Source of the DNA: Craterostigma plantagineum
Lineage: Eukaryota > Streptophyta > Magnoliopsida > Lamiales > Linderniaceae
Assembly (NCBI GenBank): GCA_027422505.1
Contig: JAPQWV010000655.1
Coordinates: forward strand, 124,001-188,000
Reading direction: 5' to 3'
DNA: 64,000 nt
Of the stretch, positions 23,311 through 33,792 are shown in pieces. The position numbers and the translations under genes are program-made. The stretch's first letter is position 1, and each line of letters opens with the position of its first letter. Under the pieces are notes generated by a model, which worked only from the letters and a program-made list of their open reading frames with translations, had not been told where the DNA came from and made no database searches.

Positions 23311-24659
23311 TGCTTTAAATAACTTATCATTCGATCTAATTAGCTTACATTTCTTTTTTTAGGTTACATTAAATAAGCAAATTGCCGGAGGCAACGATGA
23401 CCGTGATTGCCGGCTACATATCACGTCACGCTACTGCGAAACGAGCTAGAAGATTGTCGATTGGCTAAACGAGGATGAGCTGGCAGTGCTTAAGGAAGGG
23501 AGTCCGTTCGACAATCTCGTCGACGCTGCCGCCGGTTTCAATCTATCGACGTAGATGTTGTGGTATCTCATAAAGAGACAAGCAGAGCTTCACGATCGTG
23601 ATGAGCTTTGGATGATCCTCGGGAAGAAACCACTCTGTTTTTCAAAAACGGAGTATTGCCTAATCACGGGGCTGAAGTTCGCAGCCGAACCGGCAGTGAA
23701 CGCCCGGGAGGAATTCATCCAGCGACATTTCCCGACAAAAACAGCGGTGACGATTCATTTGTCGAACGTTGAGCAGCGGTTGGAGGAGTTGGCTGCCAAC
23801 AATATGGTTCGCGTCAACGACGAGAAGTTAAAGTTGGCGAACCTCTACTTTGCCGGCTCCGTCTTGCTGTCCCGACGTTCCAAGAAGGATACCACCCTTC
23901 CTTCTTGGATTGTTTATTTGGTCGAAGACTCGGCGTCCTTCGACGGTTACCCTTGGGGCACCGTGGCTTTCCAAGCGGCAATAAGATCGCTAAAACGAGA
24001 TCTAAAGGAAGTTAAGGAGAGTCTGTTGGTCCGAGGATTCGTACATCCACTTCAGGTTAGGGTTTTATCTTTGAATGATCTTGTGAGGTTAGGATTTTGT
24101 CTGGTTGCTAAAATTGTTTGTTTCTTTGGTCTTCAGATATTAGCGTACGAATGCGTACCGAAGCTCGCTGAGAAATACGATGAAGTAGAGAGTTGAGCAT
24201 GTGAGGCCGCATAATGCATGGCCGCGTATATGCTGGTGGGTGACGAGGGAGTGGCATAGGAAGGGATGTCCGAAGTTGTCCGCTATTGCCAAGGCCGCGC
24301 ATGGGTCCCAAGTACGAGGGTTATTAATGCCGATCGGAGAAGAGACGCAGGCCGGCTATCTTCGGGACAACGACTTGGGCGGCGGCGAGCGAGACGATGT
24401 GTACGATAGGGTGGTGACCCTACTCATGGACAGAGTGGACGTTACGTGCACTCGGCGGGCGGGGTTGCAATAGAAGCCAATTATGAGGCAGAATCCGTCC
24501 CTCATCTCCCTATTAGATCACGGCAAGACGAAGAGAGGGGCATGAGCTCTGATTATGTGCCGCCGTCCATTCATGGAGGCCACTTCGATATGCCGCCAAG
24601 ATCGCCGCCACACGCAGGGCCATCGCACGGGTATGGGTATCCCTCGTCGGAGCAATTCG

Positions 24660-24830
24660 ACGAATTTTCACGCCGCATGGACGGACAGTTCGACGAATTT
24701 GGCGGTCGGTTCAACACACTTAGAGGTAGGTTCGAGCAGTTCAGAAACGACTTTGCGCAATTTCGAGACGACTTCTCGCAATTCCGAGACGATTACGCTC
24801 GACGCTTCGAGACGTACGAGGAGCGATTGA
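24660..24830 (+). other. Coiled-coil heptad repeat segment in the DUF1985 remnant
   Basis: The frame starting at 24446 encodes successive seven-residue units of the form RFxxFRx/DFxQFRD (for example DFAQFRD, DFSQFRD), with phenylalanine at fixed heptad positions. This predicts a phenylalanine-rich coiled coil. The DNA itself repeats with 21-bp periodicity, so the protein repeat grew by DNA duplication. Confidence 0.75.
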
Positions 24831-25443
24831 ACTCGATGCAAGGGTTGGGGAAAGCATCGGAGTAGTTGCGCAGTCGTTGCAAGAGCTACGGAACGACTGG
24901 ACAAGTTTATTCGGTCCATACACACATACCGACGCGCCGTATCATGGTAACTATCTTTACCCCTAATTCAAATTTAATTACGGGCGTAGCTTACAATATA
25001 ATATGCATCGTAGGCGACGAGCCGACCGAAGGGGCGTGGGATGCATTTGTGATACCGGATCCACCCAGTTCGACGACCACGTGGGGATGGGATGGGGCCG
25101 TGGATGGGACTCGGCGTCTTACGTTGCACCTCAATGGGATGATGACGTCGACCGACACAGCGAGCATTATCATGAGGTGGACCCATCGACTTGGAGGGGC
25201 GTTGACTGGGATCAGTCGACTGGTGCGACTACGGCAGACAAGGGAAAAGCTGTGGTCGAGGCGACCCCGGAGGAGCGGCAGAAAAATCCGTCGAGGTGGC
25301 TGCAGTCGCCATACACTGAGCCTCCCTCGACTGGTCATGTGGATGTGAGGCTCTCAGCCGTGGATGTTCATCTTTCCAAAAAACTCCTTATGTGGGGGGC
25401 CGTAGAGCACAATACAGGCCTTGGCGGACGACGACTACGTTAG

Positions 25444-25800
25444 AACTGGGTTAAAAAATTTTTATATAGCCTAGAATTTCAAAGAAGAACCTCTCCTTAA
25501 CATCGTAATGGTCTTCCACTAGAATTTTTTATGTACTTGAATAACGTCAAAGTGCTCATTGCTTAGCAGAAGGAAAAAAGAAAATAGAATTCATATTCAA
25601 AATAAGTAAATACAAAACAAGCAACCCTGACCAGCAAAACCGTTTCTACGTAAGAATAGTCGTTCTATGAAGGAACTATGTAATTCCTGAAAACTATATT
25701 CATTCTACGTAAGATTTCATTTGATTGCACTTGTTGTAGATTAATTTCACCATTTTCTCTATCTCATGTGTAAAGAAAAATTTAGGTGAAATATGTTTTG
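25444..25800. other. Non-coding stretch between DUF1985 remnant and copia remnant
   Basis: AT-rich, with inverted short phrases GTTTCTACGTAAGAATAGTC and ATTCTACGTAAGATTTC. No gene is recognised. It may include the decayed 3' end of the copia element that lies beside it. Confidence 0.4.
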
Positions 25801-28124
25801 TTCTGTCACCTTTAATATATCCTTCCTTTAATTGAGCAATAATGCTGCATTATTTTCATATAAAATCGTTGGGAGTAATTCTTTCGATAACAACCCACAA
25901 CAATGTCGTATATGTTTAATCACTGATCGCCAAACACATCCTCGGCTGGCTTCACAAATAGCTAGAATTTCTGCATGATTAGATGGAGTAGTCATTAAAA
26001 CTTTGTTTAACTGATCGCCACGAAATAGTGGTTCCACCATATGCAAATAAATAACCAGTTTGCGATCGAGCATTATGTGAGTCGGGAAACCCAGGATCAA
26101 CATGCCCAACGAAATCTACTTGTAACTCATCAAAATAGAACAATCACATATCAGTTGTTCCTTGAAGGCACCAGAATCTTCATTTAACTCCGTTCCAATG
26201 TCTAAGAATTAAAGAGAACTGTATCTTGACAATAAATTTACAACAAATGCTATATCAGGTCGCGTATGACTCGTAAGATACATTAGTGCTCCAATGACAC
26301 TAAGATATGGTACTTTAGGACCAAGTAATTCCTCATCATTTTCACGTGGTCTGAACGGATCCCTATTCACATCTAATGATCGAACAATTATTGGAGTATC
26401 CGATGGATGAGTTTTGTCCATGTGAAATCTCTTTAGCACCTTCGTATAAGTCTGTTGATGGACAAATATACGGTTTTTTAGATACTCAATTTGGAGTCCA
26501 AGATTAAATTTTGTTTTGCCTAGATATTTCATTTCGAACTCCTTTTTCAAACAATCAACAGCTTTCGATAACTCATCAGGAGTTCCGATTATATTGATAT
26601 CATCAACATATACTGCAATAATAACAAACTCTTTTTCAGACCTTCTCATAAAGATGCAGGGGCAAATTTGATCATTTTTATACCCCTCTTTCAATAAATA
26701 TTCACTTAGGCGTTATACCACATTTGTCCAGATTGCTTTAATCCATATTTGTTTAGTATAATTGAGTACTCATCTCGATGTCCCGAATTTTCAGGCAACT
26801 TAAATCCCTCGGGAAGTTATATATATCGCTATCAAGTGTACCATTTACATACGCAATTACAACATCCATAAGATACATATCGAGCCCTTCACGTACTACC
26901 AGAATTAAATAACGAAAAGTAGTTGCATCCACCACACGAAAATATGTCGGCTCATAATCAATACCAGGTCATTATGAAAAACATTGTGCAATAAGGCGTG
27001 CTTTGTATCTTACAATTTCACCGTTTTCAATTCTCTTGGAAAACCCAAACAGGCTCCACATTTCCTGGTATACAGACTACAGGCTCGAAAACTTTTCGTT
27101 TCTCAAGTGATTTTAATTTTTGCCTCGATCGTATCTTTCCATTTTGGCCAATCTTTTCGTTGTCTGCATTCGTTTACAGACCTTGTTCATAATCCTCATT
27201 CTCATTCATCTCATTCATTTCATTAGTTTCATGTAGTGCTACGTTAAATGAGAATTTATTTGATGCATCAACCAATAGCAGAAAATATTTAAACGATCCA
27301 CATGATGGAGGTATTGGCCCACAGTCACCATGTATACGTTCCAAAAATACAATAAATCCATTCTTTACTTTCATTGGTGATGATCGAATAATTAACTTCT
27401 CTTTGGAGCAAGCGGCACAAGATAATTCATAGATTGAAGAATCCTCTGGTTCTTTATAAAATGATCATATGAATTTTCAATTATCTTTCGCATCATAATT
27501 GAACCGGGATGGCCTGATCGGTCATGCCAAACACTAAATATACTATCATCGGTAAACTTCTGGTTTATAATAGCATATGATTCAAGTTTTCTCAGATATG
27601 CATAATATAACCCGGAGTCAAATGAAGGTAAGATTTCAACGATTCTTTTACCATTCGAAATCGCTGTCATGTGCAAATATTCAACGTCTCATTTTCCTGC
27701 TGTCTCAACAAAATATTCGTTATTTCTAATAACTTTAAAGTTTAATAAATTTCTTTGAGATTTTGGAGAATATAAGACATTTTCAATTATTAGCCTTATT
27801 CCTCTAAGTAATAAAGTACTAGCTCTTTCGGAGCTTTTAATTATACTTTTGCTACCCGATATAGTATTAGCACTCTCTCCTTTTCATTTCAAGAGATCAA
27901 AATATTTCTTATTTCTCCAAATCATATGAGTCGTTGCCGCAGTCTGTATGACATAATTCTCCATTGCACATGCTCGTATACATTGTATAAACATCCTTAA
28001 TAACAAGGACATAATAACCATTATTATTGACACAAAGCACGCAAACATACAAATGACTTAACACAATGATACATGTAAAATAAGCATATAAAACACACAT
28101 AATTAAAGCATATGATAATAACAC
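25801..28124 (-). pseudogene. Ty1/copia pol remnant (protease to RNase H), left arm
   Basis: Read on the minus strand from 28124 down: a decayed protease region (TAAT TH motif near 27920), GAG-pre-integrase/HHCC region (WHDRSGHPGSIMMRKIIENS, 27392-27676), start of integrase core (LERIHGDCGPI, 27174-27374), RT N-terminal part (VREGLDMYLMDVV, 26753-26935), RT catalytic region with YVDD (26209-26694, VYVDDINIIG) and RNase H (25828-26109, ending near 25801 as GDRTKHISPKFFF). Each block is in a different frame, with stops between. Its gag is separated from it by Helitron-type and tandem-repeat DNA (32651-32771 here; 41100-41989 in the spacer). No LTR was recognised at its 3' end. Confidence 0.88.
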
Positions 28125-29535
28125 GTAAGGGAAATCACATCAAACTTATTGGAAATATGCGGCCTCGAAATGGGTACTTTCATCATTGACAACCAGAAGT
28201 AGAGGCAAGTTCGCCGTGAACAAGATTCGTTATTTCTTTCCTTTGTCCTTTCGATAACTAGTAGATAACATGTGCGTTTCATGTGAGAACAGTACTTTTT
28301 TTTGTGTACATGAACGAAGTTTTTATTAATATATACTCAACGCGTATATCAATATTGAAGAAATGAGAGCTATTTTCAGTTGAATTACATACTTTACATT
28401 GCAAGCAAAGCAGAAGATATTTGCATATCTGATGTAATGAAAAACGAATAGGTTCATCATGGTCGTTCATTAGAATGAAACAATTAAAATTTTATAACTG
28501 AACACATCTAGAGGTATACAAAGAAAAAGGTAAAATGTAGTACGACAGCACGGTGATGGCCACTAAAATTCTCAACTAGTAAGATATATGGTTCTAGACT
28601 TGATAACAATTATGCCAAAAGTGTAGCCAGCGTGAGCGCTCTCCTGGCTCCAAAAGAACTTGGGTCATCAACTCCAAAATGCAATGCTTTCGAACTCTGC
28701 AGTCTTAGTAGCAATAGTTAGTCATACCACATAGCTTTGGAAATGACATGAAGGATGAAATATAAATGGCATTGTAACGAAACATACTATTGTTTCATTC
28801 TTTCTCTTCCACGGTTAATGTTGTGACTCTCTATTCGCATATGTTGAGAACTATAATTGCATATTGCCATAGGACTGGATGACCTGGTGTCTACTAACAT
28901 AAAACATAATAACTAATTAGAGTTTAATGTGTTTGCTATTTTGATTTGTCTAGAACAAAATCTAACATAAAAGAAATTGAGCTTTGTAAACTCAAAAACT
29001 GAATGTATGTACGGGTGTTCTTCGTAGCCGGTTAGAAAAAATAAATTTGTCAGAATACAAATAATTTACGCTTCATGTAATACTAACAGAAGAACTTAAA
29101 GAATTATCAGTCGTCTATGTAATGTAACTAATGCAATTCGGATTGTGATGTTTTTCTGAAGATGAAATTTCTTACAAATATAGAAGGCGTACCCTAACTT
29201 ACCATTTAATTAAGAGAAAACAGAACATATTAAAGCAACCAAAAAATACAAATTGATGTAGGATTTAAAGGTTAATTATTAACAATAATTAACACTAATT
29301 AATATATTGCTTCTTTTTATGAAATCCAACTACATTATGATAGACTTAATTGAAAAAGTGGAACCATGCCTTTATTATTAGTGGAACAACAAGTTAATTT
29401 TATCGCATGTGATTTCTCCATATGTCGCACTATTATTATTGTCACAACAACTACCCGCATGTATGTACAGTGATATCCAAAACTTTTTTCAGTAGACAAA
29501 GAGTTATTATTATAAATAAGCTTAATAAAAAAGAA
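28125..29535. other. AT-rich stretch without recognised genes, left arm
   Basis: No conserved coding was recognised on either strand. Position between the copia pol remnant and the helicase tail suggests it is the 3' non-coding part of the Helitron-type insertion, but no CTRR end or terminal hairpin could be fixed. Its mirror image is about 50170-51580. Confidence 0.35.
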
Positions 29536-29740
29536 TTAAAAGAACGTACCACACGTTAGAATGTCGTGGTAAACAACATTTTTGCTCCACGTCCCATCAA
29601 CATCTTGATTCGTCTGTGATTTAATTAAAACTTTATTATTGGACATTGAAGTTCCTCTAGTTAAATGTTGTCCATGGAGAATACAGGCTGTGGAAAGTAA
29701 ACACCAACAAATGGTAATGTTTGCCCTTGTGCTTTTGTCA
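29536..29740 (-). pseudogene. Helitron (Pif1-type) helicase C-terminal remnant, left arm
   Basis: Minus-strand frames encode the conserved end of Helitron/PIF1 helicases: KAQGQTLPFVGVYFPQPVFS in one frame (about 29720 down to 29660) and, after a shift, LTRGTSMSNNKVLIKS then KNVVYHDIL (down to 29540). These correspond to the motif V/VI region that follows the ATPase core. A nearby 80-bp direct duplication repeats AAGCACTTGCCATATCG. No Rep domain or helicase N-terminus was found, so this is a fragment. It adjoins RPA1-like exons on the same strand, the usual Helitron partnership. Confidence 0.72.
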
Positions 29741-30109
29741 TAGCGATATGGCAAGTGCTTGTTTAAACACAGTAATTGTCATAGCGAAACACAGACGCAA
29801 ATGAGAATTGTTCTTTTGTCAAAATCGATATGGCAAGTGCTTGTTTAAAACAAGGGAAAATATTATTATTGGAAACTTATCTCGAACAAATGTAATTTCA
29901 TTACTTTGTACCTCATTGAAGACATCTGTGTTTCGATCAATTGTTTAATCGTGGATTCGCCCGACTCCATTATTTTGTTTACCACTTTTGAAGGTTGTTA
30001 TCACTACAAGTGCTCGTTAACCTATGACACATAATAATTATATTAATATAGAAAACTTTATTTTGGTATGCAAATATTTCTGAAAAACAAAAAAGTCAAT
30101 TACCACGAA

Positions 30110-31115
30110 GTTAGTTCATCTGTTTCATCTGATGGTGGATTGATTAGCAAACATGCAGTAGATGTGGACTTCAATAGAAAAACACCTGAAATCTGTAAAA
30201 AAATTTACGATAGATATTTTCTCAACATGCATGCAATTTAAAAGTATTTGAAAATAATACAAAGAATACCTTGATAAACGTGGCGCCTTAAGTTTGAAAA
30301 GCCTACAATTGTTTGGAAGACATCTTTTGCAAATATTGACCTTCACTCACAGCTAGATCATTCATAAGTTAACTACAATGCTTTGAAACCTGAAAAATGA
30401 TAGCATATCAAAAGAAACATATTTCTAATTATTTCTCTACCTCTCATTCATTGATATAACTTCCCTTTATAGCCTATCGACCCACTCCGCGAGAACTGGA
30501 ACAACGATTTTACCTTCATGATAAGCCCTAACACTCCTGAAAACCAATATATATGTACCAATGTAAAGACACGCACTACTTAAGAAAATGCATTGTAAAA
30601 TGTTTACCTGAAAGTAGGTTCTCTTCCGACTCGCCAATAACATGAGTGAAGCTGAAAAACTTGAAAGATTTGTTCGTGAAATCAAGCGGCTCCTCAACCT
30701 CGGAGACAGTTGTTGATGGATTCAAGATCAACTCTATATTAAGATTAACATTCGGATAGCGAGGGTTTATTTCTTTCACGCTGAGATTTGTTAGAACATA
30801 CGTTTTTTGGTTGCAACGTGCGGTCGAAATGTTTCATAGCGCTTGAAGAAATAACCCCATGAATTGGTGTGCCCTGAATAGTTGGATGTGAAGCGTTAAA
30901 CGAGTTTGATACTCAAAGAGGAAAACAGTTGGAATCAATTAATATGAGTTTCCGTATAATTTTTTATCTTGTCCTGAATCCGCTACCTGCCTAGAGACAA
31001 CAATCTTTATCGCACCACGTCGATCCTCGCTAGGTACAGATTTAACTGGAAGGACCGTGAGACCTAAGTTCCCCTCGTTGTTGTTGTGGATCCGAGTTTC
31101 AGTCGCAAGGAATAC
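30110..31115 (-). pseudogene. Helitron-type RPA1-like remnant (DUF223/OB fold), left arm
   Basis: Minus-strand exons with GT-AG borders: 30987-31115 (GLTVLPVKSVPSEDRRGAIK), 30598-30873 (GTPIHGVISSSTMKHF, then YVLTNLSVKEI and ILNPSTTV), a short exon near 30480-30540 (VLGLIMKVKS), and a downstream exon near 30110-30190 (FLLKSTSTACLLINPP, a DBD-B end). This is the N-terminal OB-fold order of plant RPA1-like proteins found in Helitrons. A one-base shift in a run of A/T near 30800 breaks DBD-A in both arms, so the inactivation predates the duplication. Confidence 0.68.
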
Positions 31116-31345
31116 CTAAATTCGTAAAGTATAGCACATCAACGATGAAACATGCCAACATATACATCTATATATACGTCTGAATTTGTCATTAGTTCAA
31201 CCTTTTCAAAAAAATTTCCTATCAAATTTTCATTAACATGTACACTAACATGCATTGCATCTACATTGATGGACATATATAATAATCAATACATTGCATG
31301 CAACACTAAGGGTGATATGCCCCACTTTACAAATTCCTTTTTTTT

Positions 31346-32700
31346 TACGTACCATGCACACGACATAAGCAACACTAAGGATCGTAAGTGCCGTAAGGGT
31401 CAGAAAGGCAACAATAATTGAATTTACTGACATCTACACATCAATACCTACTTGACTAAAATTATTACAGATAAGTACCCCATGTCAGAAATTTTTACAC
31501 ATAGGTACCCGATTTAATGTTTACCAGTTTCTTCAGTCACGCCGTACCTTCCTGTGTGTGTATGGAGTACCGTAACATGTTGATATATGGTACCTAAATG
31601 TGTTTGTACGACGTACCTTATGTGTTAAAGATGGCGTACCTAAATGTGCTAATACGGCGTACTACTTTCTCAAATGATGTACCACAATACGTTGATATAG
31701 GGTACCTAAATGCGTTGTATGGCGTACCTGCGGCAGATCGGGTACCTATCTGCAAAAAATTTATTCTACTAGGTACTTACATATAAAAAAATCTAACTGG
31801 GTACTAAATTACAAGTTTTTTTCCAGTGGGTATTTTGTGTAAAGACCCTTGAATTTATAGAAACTATTACTTTGTAAATACGCTCTATATATTTTTAATA
31901 ACTGAATTTGAAAATCCAATGAAGGAATGACGTATTTGGGAAGTTGTTTATATTCTAATAACAGTTGAATTAAATAGTTGATTTTCTTATGAATTATTTT
32001 TTATTTTTGATTCATAAATATATAATACAATTTAAGGACATATTGGTCAATTCACAATAGGATAAAACATATTCTCTATTCGCACTTTTAATATATAACA
32101 TGTCCACGGCATAAGTAACACTAAGGACCGTATGTGCCATTACGGGTCATAAAGGCAACAGTAATTGAACTTATAGTATATTACTTTTTAAATACGTTCT
32201 ATATAATATTAGTAATTGAATTTTAAAAGTCCAATGAGAGGGATGGCATATTTGGGAGGTTGTTTATATTCTAGTACCAGTTGAATTAAATAGTTGGTTT
32301 CTTATGAATTATTTTTTATTTGATTCATAATTATAGAATACATATTGGTCAATGCACAATAGGATAAAACATATTCTCTATTCGCACTTTTAATATATAA
32401 CTGTGCACGGCATAAGCAAAACTAAGGATCGTAAGTGCCACTAAGGGTCATAAAGCAACATTAATTGAATTTATAGTATATTACTTTGTAAATACGTTCT
32501 ATATAATATTATTAATTGAATTTTAAAAATCCAATGAAAGGAATGGCTTATATGGGAGGTTGTTTATATTCTAATAAAAGTTGAATTAAATAGTTGGTTT
32601 CTTATGAATTATTTTTTATTCATAAAGAATATAAATTAAGGACATATTGGTCAATTCACAATAGGACAAAATTCTCCATTCGCACTTTCAATATAGAATA
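31346..32700. repeat. Tandem repeat, three units of about 300 bp, left arm
   Basis: Units share ACTTTGTAAATACG-TCTATAT, the phrase AGTTGAATTAAATAGTTG, GACATATTGGTCAATTCACAATAGG and a GGCATAAGCAACACTAAGGATCG stretch. The AAGTGCGAAT phrase recurs at 298- and 301-bp spacing (mirror coordinates 47033, 47331, 47632). One unit is split by the GTACC-rich element. No coding. It may be a short satellite-like array captured within a Helitron-type insertion. Confidence 0.85.
31427..31848. mobile_element. GTACC-rich 422-bp element with 9-bp target-site duplication, left arm
   Basis: Flanked by perfect 9-bp direct repeats TTGAATTTA (31418-31426, 31849-31857) that interrupt a unit of the adjacent 300-bp tandem repeat. 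The ends are imperfect inverted repeats over about 55 bp (CTACACATCAATACC / TTTACACAAAATACC, each followed by a GTACC box). The interior holds about 14 GTACC/GTACT/GTACG boxes in 420 bp, many as GGTACCTAAATG. No coding capacity. A 9-bp duplication is typical of Mutator-like elements, so a non-autonomous MULE is the best guess; I do not recognise the family. Confidence 0.7.
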
Positions 32701-32771
32701 GATTCAACAAGGTGTTTGGGCGTGCGACAAGTTCTCGATCAATGGCCCAAACCACTGCAACGTTAGCATTG
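32651..32771 (-). pseudogene. copia gag zinc-knuckle end, left arm
   Basis: On the minus strand, just beyond the CTCAT target-site duplication, codons read CSGLGH, SRTC and RTPKHLVE, the second half of a copia CX2CX4HX4C knuckle, with two stops. It is the 3' remainder of the gag that was split by the gypsy-type element. The 5' part of that gag is absent from the left arm. Confidence 0.75.
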
Positions 32772-33792
32772 CTCATTGTTACCCCCAGATTTTCCAAGTC
32801 AAAGGCAAAATACTCAAAGTTAGTTATAACGAACCAAACCCACGAATTAGCCAAAGTATGGGACACGGCGCGAGGGAAAACGCTTCGGACCCTTCAAGTA
32901 CCTTCTCCAAGGGGTCTTGAAGTCGAACCTTTGAGCCGCGGGGATGTCTCGAGAACATTTCCCGTGGAGGCACACCACGTTGTTTCAGCCTTCAAAGGGT
33001 GAACTCATCTTTCGAAGACGAGCGTCGAGAGGTCATCTGGAGAAGTGCCCTCTTGGGGTTCAAGAAAGTAAAGGGATACACGGATTGAGGAAAGTCGTTC
33101 GTCCTGCGTTGAGAGAGATACCCCTGGAATCCGAAACGGAAGTACAAGTTCGCCACCTCAGACACCCGATCGACCGGGACGAGCCCTTGTTTGAGCATGC
33201 TTCTCAATTTCAAGTTGGGCCTCGACCAGTTGGCTCCGCAGGCGACCGGCTTCTGGGCTTCCTCATAAGCCATCGGTGTCATCTCCATGTTACCGGCTCG
33301 AGAAGAAGTCTCCAGGAGGAATTAAATTTTGAAAAGCGAAGTCGAGGAAATCCACGTGAGGAGCGGCTCGATCTGCTTCATTTTCGGAGAGACCGTTACC
33401 AACACGCTCGAGGAAGGAGTCGCCAGGAAAAATTTGGATTTGAAAGAACGAGTCGAGGAATTGAAGCTTCAGCCAACTCTCTCCTTCGCTACAAAATAAT
33501 CGAGTAAAATGCCTGAAAGGATAATTAAAAATTGAGAAACAAGACTGGTGGATCGACCGCATTGGAAATAAACAGCAAAAACGGAGATTTTCTAGCTGTA
33601 AAACAGCGATTCTAGATTCAGATAAAGAAGTGCGCAAAAGGTTAGATAATACGATAACCGTTAGGTCAAAACATCACTATAGCAAAAGCAAGACCAAATT
33701 ACAGAAAAGAAAAGTCAAGACAAAAGGAGCGCTCTCGGGGCATTGCATATAAGGCCGAGTACGGTCCAAACATTACGAGAAAGCATAAGGGC

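Larger units (their letters stand above)
22484..25443 (+). pseudogene. DUF1985-type gene remnant (MULE/Ulp1-associated family), left arm
   Basis: A short first exon (22484-22516, MAFQARSQTVK) is followed by a 0.85-kb intron containing a minisatellite. Exon 2 (23363-24055) encodes KIVDWLNEDELAV and a DUF1985-like core (LWMILGKKPLCFSKTEYCLITGL, about 23600-23690, with YPWGTVAF later), and exon 3 starts at 24137 (ILAYECVPKL). In-frame stops occur near 23447 and 23552, and a frameshift near 24190 moves the next part (RPHNAWPRICWW) to another frame. A heptad-repeat segment follows (24660-24830). The last segment is acidic and W/D-rich (25003-25443). In plants DUF1985 proteins often carry a C-terminal Ulp1/C48 peptidase and ride in Mutator-like elements; no peptidase domain was found here. 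A dead or decaying copy. Confidence 0.7.
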
